Shown: piece after piece, positions 6,930-11,489 of the stretch
How the letters are laid out: every line of letters begins with the position of its first letter
Numbering within the stretch: the stretch's first letter is position 1
Assembly (NCBI GenBank): GCA_027076245.1
Contig: JALTKC010000458.1
Location: 1-11,489, forward strand
Source: Gammaproteobacteria bacterium
GTDB taxonomy: Bacteria > Pseudomonadota > Gammaproteobacteria > GRL18
Length of the DNA: 11,489 bases
Direction: 5' to 3'
Notes under the pieces: generated by a model
Seen by the model: the letters and a program-made list of their open reading frames with translations, nothing else
The model's database searches: none
Told to the model about the DNA's origin: nothing
Made by a program: the position numbers and the translations under genes

Positions 6930-7502
6930 ATGAAAATTATATTTCTGACTCTGCTGTCCAGTCTGTTTTTACTATCCTGCTCTTCCTATGAGAGCCGCAC
7001 TGAAATAATTGATCAGGCCCTGAGTTTCCAGTCTAAGGATAATGAGTCAGTTATTTATATTATTCGTGATTTTAATACTGAAAATCCAACCAAAATTGAG
7101 TTTAATCTGAGACAGATACGTGATGTGGGTAGTCAGAATAAAAGACTGGATGCCATGCATGCTCTGGATGAAGATTATATGCAGGGAGCAGGCCTGGCTT
7201 ATGATTTTTACTTTATGGATAAACCGTCTTATGTCCGTATGGAAATGCCGCCCGGTGATTATGCTATGTACGCTTTCTTTTTTATGGCATCGGGTTCAGA
7301 AATTATTCCATCCAGAAAAATAACCGAGTTCGAACCTGGTAAGGTCTATATTTATAAAATTGTACCCAGACCGGAAGGTGCTTATTCTGCTACCATCTAT
7401 TTCCTGGAAGACATAACGGTAGATGAAGCCAGAAAAATAATTAAGGAAAACAATCTGCCCCTTATTGAGTTTGATCCGGAATATCAGGGTATGGCTATGT
7501 AA
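6930..7502 (+). CDS. Lipoprotein of unknown function
   Basis: A 190-aa lipoprotein precursor. The N-terminus MKIIFLTLLSSLFLLSCSS has a type II signal peptide with lipobox LLSC; C17 is the expected lipidated residue and Ser at +2 suggests outer-membrane sorting. The mature part looks mostly beta: SVIYIIRDFN, MEMPPGDYAMYAFFF and FEPGKVYIYKIVP. That order (strand, PPGDY turn, PGKVYIY) is reminiscent of DUF2846-type small lipoproteins, though I cannot confirm membership. It ends with a charged helix (TVDEARKIIKE). It stands alone between a divergent cytochrome and a convergent DUF2905 gene. Confidence 0.8.
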   Translation: MKIIFLTLLSSLFLLSCSSYESRTEIIDQALSFQSKDNESVIYIIRDFNTENPTKIEFNLRQIRDVGSQNKRLDAMHALDEDYMQGAGLAYDFYFMDKPSYVRMEMPPGDYAMYAFFFMASGSEIIPSRKITEFEPGKVYIYKIVPRPEGAYSATIYFLEDITVDEARKIIKENNLPLIEFDPEYQGMAM

Positions 7503-7509
7503 AATAGTA

Positions 7510-7540
7510 TTCTGTCCGTCAGTGTCAGAACTTATTTTTT
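7510..7540 (+). terminator. Weak hairpin plus T tract after the lipoprotein gene
   Basis: TTCTG (7510-7514) pairs with CAGAA (7526-7530) around an 11-nt loop and is followed by CTTATTTTTT (7531-7540). Stem and tail overlap the 3' end of the convergent DUF2905 gene. The stem is short, so this is tentative. Confidence 0.3.
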
Positions 7541-7738
7541 AAAAAGATTAATCAGTATGCTTAAGACAATACTGATTATAATCATGGAAGTCAGCGGAAT
7601 ATATATACGGCTGCTTTCGTTTTCTATACGTATATCACCAGGCAACCGACCAAACCAGTTCAGCAGCCATGGAGCAAAATGCAGAATGGCTCCGATTAAA
7701 AATACAGCAGCTCCAATGATCATTATCCACTTAGACAT
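7532..7738 (-). CDS. DUF2905 family small membrane protein
   Basis: A 68-aa inner-membrane protein with two predicted helices: residues about 4-27 (WIMIIGAAVFLIGAILHFAP) and about 46-65 (YIPLTSMIIISIVLSILINL). The loop between carries the family signature GRLPGDIRIE. Length, signature and hydrophobic pattern all match DUF2905; the biochemical role of the family is unknown. The gene sits 68 nt downstream of the broken acetyltransferase on the same strand. Confidence 0.9.
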   Translation of the reverse strand: MSKWIMIIGAAVFLIGAILHFAPWLLNWFGRLPGDIRIENESSRIYIPLTSMIIISIVLSILINLFKK

Positions 7739-7806
7739 TAATCAATAATAACACAGTGTAAAACAAATAATGAACAGTCAGCTAGTACTCTTGAATAATA
7801 TAGTGT

Positions 7807-8369
7807 TTAGATGCTGTCTGTACCCGTAATATAAAAAGGATAGACAGGTTCGGGAAGACCATTAATACTATATGGACCAAAGAGATGAGTCAGAAAATCA
7901 CGGGTTTTAAGGGTGTAACTTTTATTCTGAAATTCTGCTTTTAAAATTTCAACTGCCCTCCCGACGGGTAAAAACCAAATTTTTTATATAAACCCGACTC
8001 CGTACTCCAGAGTAAAAAAATAGCAACTTTATTGATTTGTTGCTTTATAAGTCGTTCCATTAACAGCCTGAAAAAGCCTTTCCCTCTAAACAGTGGATGG
8101 GTAACTGCACCACCAATCAGTGCAACGGGTATATTAAAAGTATCTGTTCCTATATTTCTTAAACTAACAGCCAGATGAGCCAATACTTCATTGTTATTAT
8201 TCACTATAATATGACAGTTTTGATGGTTGTTTTTATTCATTAACAGCATAAAATCCATTGCATAACTATAATTACTGTCATAGTTAAAACCTGACTCAAT
8301 AAGCGCTATAACCTGAGCTAATAACTCAGGTCTTTGTTTTAAAGTGGTGATAATATAATTACTGTTCAT
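7807..8369 (-). pseudogene. GNAT-family N-acetyltransferase broken by a single-base frameshift
   Basis: The intact frame from the ATG at 8369 gives 142 residues with GNAT features: VLAHLAVSLRNIG (beta strands), the acetyl-CoA-binding turn THPLFRGKGFFRLLMERL, and the late LYKKFGFYP motif. It then stops at QLKF. A second minus-strand frame continues without a break as AVEILKAEFQNKSYTLKTRD, then FLTHLFGPYSINGLPEPVYP and a stop at 7809-7807. The switch maps to the G/C-run region at 7956-7962 (minus strand GGGAGGGCAG); one missing G would restore YPSGGAVEILKAEF and a 187-aa protein. It is either a real inactivating deletion or a base-calling error. The ribosome site before the ATG is poor. Confidence 0.75.
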
Positions 8370-8489
8370 CGGGTTTTATAAGTGTTCTACAGTGTTTATG
8401 GTTGCTGAAGTTGATTTTCTGGAGATGAACAGGATAGATAAAACTGCAATGCTGAGGATTGGAAAAGGGGCAGTATTAGATAGAATGCA

Positions 8490-8570
8490 AACGGATATTC
8501 CTGGGAGTGCGGGTATCCTGCCCGCATTAAAAATGCATTTCCTGAACAGGACAGGCAAACTGTCCTGTCA
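8490..8570. repeat. REP-like palindromic element between the acetyltransferase and nrdJb
   Basis: Three stem-loops sit in a row. TGCGGG (8508-8513) pairs with CCCGCA (8521-8526) around TATCCTG; GCATT pairs with AATGC around AAA just after; and ACAGGACAG (8546-8554) pairs perfectly with CTGTCCTGT (8560-8568) around GCAAA. Chance translations of this stretch give SAGILPAL on the plus strand and NAGRIPALPG on the minus strand. I recall these as hallmarks of spurious proteins called over dispersed GCGGG...CCCGC palindromes in many genomes. The last stem-loop lies 11 nt past the nrdJb stop and may help end that transcript. The rest of 8370-8579 holds no gene I can support. Confidence 0.6.
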
Positions 8571-8579
8571 ATTGAAAAA

Positions 8580-9290
8580 CTACCCGCACTTACTGTCCCC
8601 GCAGTTTAAACAGGTCATACATCCATCCATCAGTACCAGTGCTTTAGTCTGACACTTGGTACAAAGCTGGGCTTTTTCAGGAAAGCTGCTGCTGTCATCA
8701 GCGGTTTCATTTTGGGTTTTATTTTTGGCTTCAAACTCTTTACGTTTGGCTTCAATCAGTTTTTTCTGATGGTCATCCAGTTCAGTGTCTTTGAGCATAC
8801 CGATAAACTTCATATGGGATTCAATAGCACAGCCGATTTCAGCTACCAGAGAAGGCATAAATACGCCGCCTTTTTTAAAGTAACCGCCCTTGGGATCAAA
8901 TACGGCTTTTAATTCTTCCACCAGGAAGCAGGCATCACCACCCTTACGGAATACTGCAGAGATAACCCGCGTCAGAGCCAGTACCCACTGAAAGTGCTCC
9001 ATGTTTTTGGAGTTAATAAATACCTCATAGGGGCGGCGCTCTTCATGCTCAGTACCCATATTGAGGATCATATCGTTAATGGTGATATACAGTGCATGTT
9101 CGGATTGTGGAGTTTTAATCTTATAAGTGGAACCAAACAGCATTTCTGGACGATCCAGATTTTCATGCATTTTTTCCACATCGCTGATATTATCATCATT
9201 ACAGGATTCAGCAGGCAGATCCTTTTCTTTTTCTTCTTCTGTCAGTACTTTGTAACCGACAATTTTACTGTCTATTTTAAGTGCCATCAT
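8580..9290 (-). CDS. nrdJb: Class II ribonucleotide reductase, small C-terminal subunit NrdJb (TSCPD domain)
   Basis: A 236-aa partner of the catalytic subunit encoded 34 nt upstream. The TSCPD region (about residues 47-160) contains RPEMLFGSTYKIKTP, MGTEHEERRPYEVFINSKN, FRKGGDACFLVEELKAVFD and KGGVFMPSLVAEIGCAIE, typical of the C-terminal part of B12-dependent reductases. A charged linker (about 166-205) leads to a Cys-rich tail: C210 and C213 (CTKC), C224, C227 and C230 (CMTCLNC) and C235 (SKCG). By analogy these form a zinc ribbon and the swinging thiol pair that re-reduces the active site. AAAAGG precedes the first of two tandem ATGs. The product is full length. Confidence 0.93.
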   Translation of the reverse strand: MMALKIDSKIVGYKVLTEEEKEKDLPAESCNDDNISDVEKMHENLDRPEMLFGSTYKIKTPQSEHALYITINDMILNMGTEHEERRPYEVFINSKNMEHFQWVLALTRVISAVFRKGGDACFLVEELKAVFDPKGGYFKKGGVFMPSLVAEIGCAIESHMKFIGMLKDTELDDHQKKLIEAKRKEFEAKNKTQNETADDSSSFPEKAQLCTKCQTKALVLMDGCMTCLNCGDSKCG

Positions 9291-9324
9291 TATTAGCCTT
9301 TTTAATCTGTTTCTGGGAAATAGT

Positions 9325-11475
9325 TTAGAACTTGCCGTAATAGCCTTCTTTCAGGGCATCAAACAGGTTAGCAGCAGTATGCATTTCGCCGTCGTATTCC
9401 ACTTCTTCATTACCTTTGAGTTCGACCACCTCACCATTTTCCAGAGTAAACTGATAAGTGGTGTTTTCCAGATCCGTTTCCTTAACCAGTACACCCTGGA
9501 AGGCTTCAGGATTAAAGCGGAAAGTCGTGCAGCCTTTTAAGCCCTTGTCATAGGCATACTCATAAATGTTTTTGAAATCCTCATAAGGATAATCAGTGGG
9601 CACATTAGCGGTTTTGGAAATGGAAGAGTCAATCCACTTCTGCGCCGCAGCCTGTACGTCCACATGCTCCTTAGGAGAAATACTGTCGGCGGTAATAAAG
9701 TAGTCCGGCAGTTGCTCAGCTTCATTTTCTGAATAAGGCATGGCATCAGGGTTAACCATTTCACGATAAGCCAGTAATTCAAAAGAAAATACATCGACTT
9801 TTTCCTTGGTCTTTTTGCCTTCGCGGATCACATTGCGGGAGTAGTGATGTGCAAAGCTGGGCTCAATGCCATTACTGGCATTATTGGCCAGCGACAGAGA
9901 AATGGTGCCGGTGGGTGCAATAGAGCTGTGATGAGTAAAACGGGCACCGGTTTCGGCCAGGGCTTCTACCAGTTCTGGTTCTTCCTGTGCCAGCTGCTGC
10001 ATATAGCGGCTGTATCGGGCATGCAGTACCTTACCGGGTAATTCATCACCGACCTTGTAGCCGTCAGCAATCATTTCCGGACGTTTGTGCAGCATTTCAC
10101 CGGTTACGGTAAACATCTGATCCATGATTTTGGCCGGGCCTTTTTCTTTAGCCAGATCCAGAGCTTCTTTCCAGCCTTCAATAGCCATAACTCTGGTGAC
10201 TTCTTCGGTAAATTTCAGAGAATTTTCATCTCCGTATTTCATACCCATCATGGTGCAGGAAGATCCCAGGCCCAGATAACCCATACCATGACGGCGCTTG
10301 TTCATAATTTCTTCACGTTGCTGTGGCAGCGGCAGGCCGTTGATTTCTACCACATTGTCCAGCATACGGGTAAAAATGCGTACAGTTTTGCGGAACGTAT
10401 CCCAGTCAAAAGAGGCTTCATCAGTAAAAGGCTTGTCGATAAAACGGGTCAGGTTAATAGAGCCTAATAAACAGCTGCCGTAAGGGGGTAAGGGCTGCTC
10501 ACCGCAGGGATTAGTGGCGCGGATATTTTCACAGAACCAGTTATTATTCATTTCATTGACTTTATCAATCAAAATAAAGCCGGGTTCGGCATAGTCATAG
10601 GTGGAGGCCATAATAATGTCCCACAGGCGACGCGCCTGAATGGTTTTGCTGACCCGACAGGCCACCAGACCGTCATTATTAACAATATAGCCGTCCTTAT
10701 TAGGCAGGTCGCGCCAGACAATTTGCTCGGGGTTGTTCAGATCCAGATTGTCCTGTTTAATTTCCTTGTCGGTGACCGGAAAAGACAGTTTCCAGGGCTG
10801 ATCATTTTTAACCGCTTCAACAAATTCAGTGGTGATCAGCAGAGACAGGTTAAACTGACGTAAGCGACCGTCCTCACGCTTGGCGCGGATAAAATCAATA
10901 ACATCAGGATGACCGATATCAAACGTAGCCATCTGAGCACCACGGCGACCACCGGCAGAAGAGACGGTAAAACACATCTTGTCGTAGATATCCATAAAGG
11001 ACAGGGGGCCGGAGGTATAGGCACCGGCACCGGATACATAGGCATCTTTAGGGCGCAGGGTAGAAAACTCATAACCGATACCACAGCCGGCTTTCAGGGT
11101 CAGTCCGGCTTCGTGCACCTTACCCAGAATATCATCCATAGAATCAGCAATAGCACCGGAAACTGTACAGTTAATGGTGGATGTCGCCGGCTTGTGCTCC
11201 TGAGCACCGGCATTGGAAATAATTCGACCGGCTGGGATCACGCCCTGACGTAAGGCCCATAAAAATTCTTTATAATAGTGATCCTGGTTCTTCTTGCCTT
11301 CTTCAACTTCGGCCAGTGCCCTTGCCACACGTTTATAAGTTTCATCGATATTTTCATCAATTGGCAGGCCTTCCTTGGTTTTTAGACGATACTTGGTATC
11401 CCAGATATCCAGAGAGGCATCCTGAAGCGGTATTTCTGTTACAGTATTTGGTATGGCGTGTAATTGTGCAGACAT
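9325..11475 (-). CDS. nrdJa: Adenosylcobalamin-dependent class II ribonucleotide reductase, catalytic subunit NrdJa
   Basis: A 716-aa enzyme that makes deoxyribonucleotides from ribonucleotides using a thiyl radical generated from adenosylcobalamin, independent of oxygen. An N-terminal helical region (about 20-85) precedes the ten-stranded barrel. The first redox cysteine is C103 (TINCTVSG). The finger loop NPCGEQPLPPYGSC holds the radical C324, E326 and the second redox cysteine C335; the 11-residue spacing of the last two matches the Lactobacillus enzyme (C408, C419). Also visible are SSAGGRRGAQ (172-181) and APTGTISL. The C-terminal TSCPD and thiol tail are absent and supplied by NrdJb, as in Pseudomonas. 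The ribosome site GGGGAAA precedes the ATG; only 14 nt of upstream DNA are in the window, so any promoter or cobalamin riboswitch is not visible. Confidence 0.96.
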   Translation of the reverse strand: MSAQLHAIPNTVTEIPLQDASLDIWDTKYRLKTKEGLPIDENIDETYKRVARALAEVEEGKKNQDHYYKEFLWALRQGVIPAGRIISNAGAQEHKPATSTINCTVSGAIADSMDDILGKVHEAGLTLKAGCGIGYEFSTLRPKDAYVSGAGAYTSGPLSFMDIYDKMCFTVSSAGGRRGAQMATFDIGHPDVIDFIRAKREDGRLRQFNLSLLITTEFVEAVKNDQPWKLSFPVTDKEIKQDNLDLNNPEQIVWRDLPNKDGYIVNNDGLVACRVSKTIQARRLWDIIMASTYDYAEPGFILIDKVNEMNNNWFCENIRATNPCGEQPLPPYGSCLLGSINLTRFIDKPFTDEASFDWDTFRKTVRIFTRMLDNVVEINGLPLPQQREEIMNKRRHGMGYLGLGSSCTMMGMKYGDENSLKFTEEVTRVMAIEGWKEALDLAKEKGPAKIMDQMFTVTGEMLHKRPEMIADGYKVGDELPGKVLHARYSRYMQQLAQEEPELVEALAETGARFTHHSSIAPTGTISLSLANNASNGIEPSFAHHYSRNVIREGKKTKEKVDVFSFELLAYREMVNPDAMPYSENEAEQLPDYFITADSISPKEHVDVQAAAQKWIDSSISKTANVPTDYPYEDFKNIYEYAYDKGLKGCTTFRFNPEAFQGVLVKETDLENTTYQFTLENGEVVELKGNEEVEYDGEMHTAANLFDALKEGYYGKF

Positions 11476-11489
11476 TACTGATTTCCCCG

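Noticed and set aside
8376..8652. Two overlapping frames on opposite strands (8376-8558 minus, 8392-8652 plus)
   Set aside because: Both run over the palindromic repeat, lack ribosome sites and have repeat-type translations; the plus frame also runs into nrdJb.
9537..11253. Frames of 60-126 codons opposite to or overlapping nrdJa
   Set aside because: They are shadows of a well-conserved gene and have no features of their own.
11476..11489. Cobalamin riboswitch or promoter for nrdJa
   Set aside because: Only 14 nt upstream of the start are in the window, enough for the ribosome site only.

Overview
The window looks like chromosomal DNA of a gammaproteobacterium with moderate to low GC. This rests on the gene families present: a class II ribonucleotide reductase split into NrdJa and NrdJb as in Pseudomonas, a di-heme cytochrome c4, an exported MsrA, and an OmpR-type two-component pair. 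No marker gene fixes the genus. No CRISPR array, tRNA, rRNA, integrase or transposase was seen.

Layout. (1) 1-2863: an exported MsrA, cut by the window edge, is divergent from a response regulator/histidine kinase operon whose genes overlap by 8 nt. (2) 2864-3850: a sparse stretch with a possible 47-aa membrane peptide on the minus strand, a small secreted two-cysteine protein on the plus strand, and a coding-looking minus-strand frame with no start codon. (3) 3851-5641: an exported metallo-beta-lactamase-fold hydrolase followed by a crotonase-fold protein that lacks both usual catalytic glutamates. A strong hairpin follows. (4) 5696-6762: on the minus strand, cytochrome c4 with a 5'-truncated Na/Pi-cotransporter (PhoU-like end) directly abutting its 3' end. 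(5) 6930-8369: a lipoprotein, a DUF2905 membrane protein, and a GNAT acetyltransferase broken by one frameshift. (6) 8370-8579: a REP-like palindromic intergenic element. (7) 8580-11475: the nrdJa-nrdJb operon on the minus strand.

Functional picture. The window is mostly housekeeping (DNA precursor synthesis, electron transfer, methionine sulfoxide repair, signal transduction) with small envelope proteins. The most notable pattern is gene decay. Three separate minus-strand genes are broken in different ways (no start, 5' truncation, frameshift), and a dispersed-type repeat lies nearby. No clearly new multi-gene system is visible. The best candidates for something undescribed are the crotonase without catalytic glutamates beside the exported hydrolase, and the small envelope proteins around 2886-3542.
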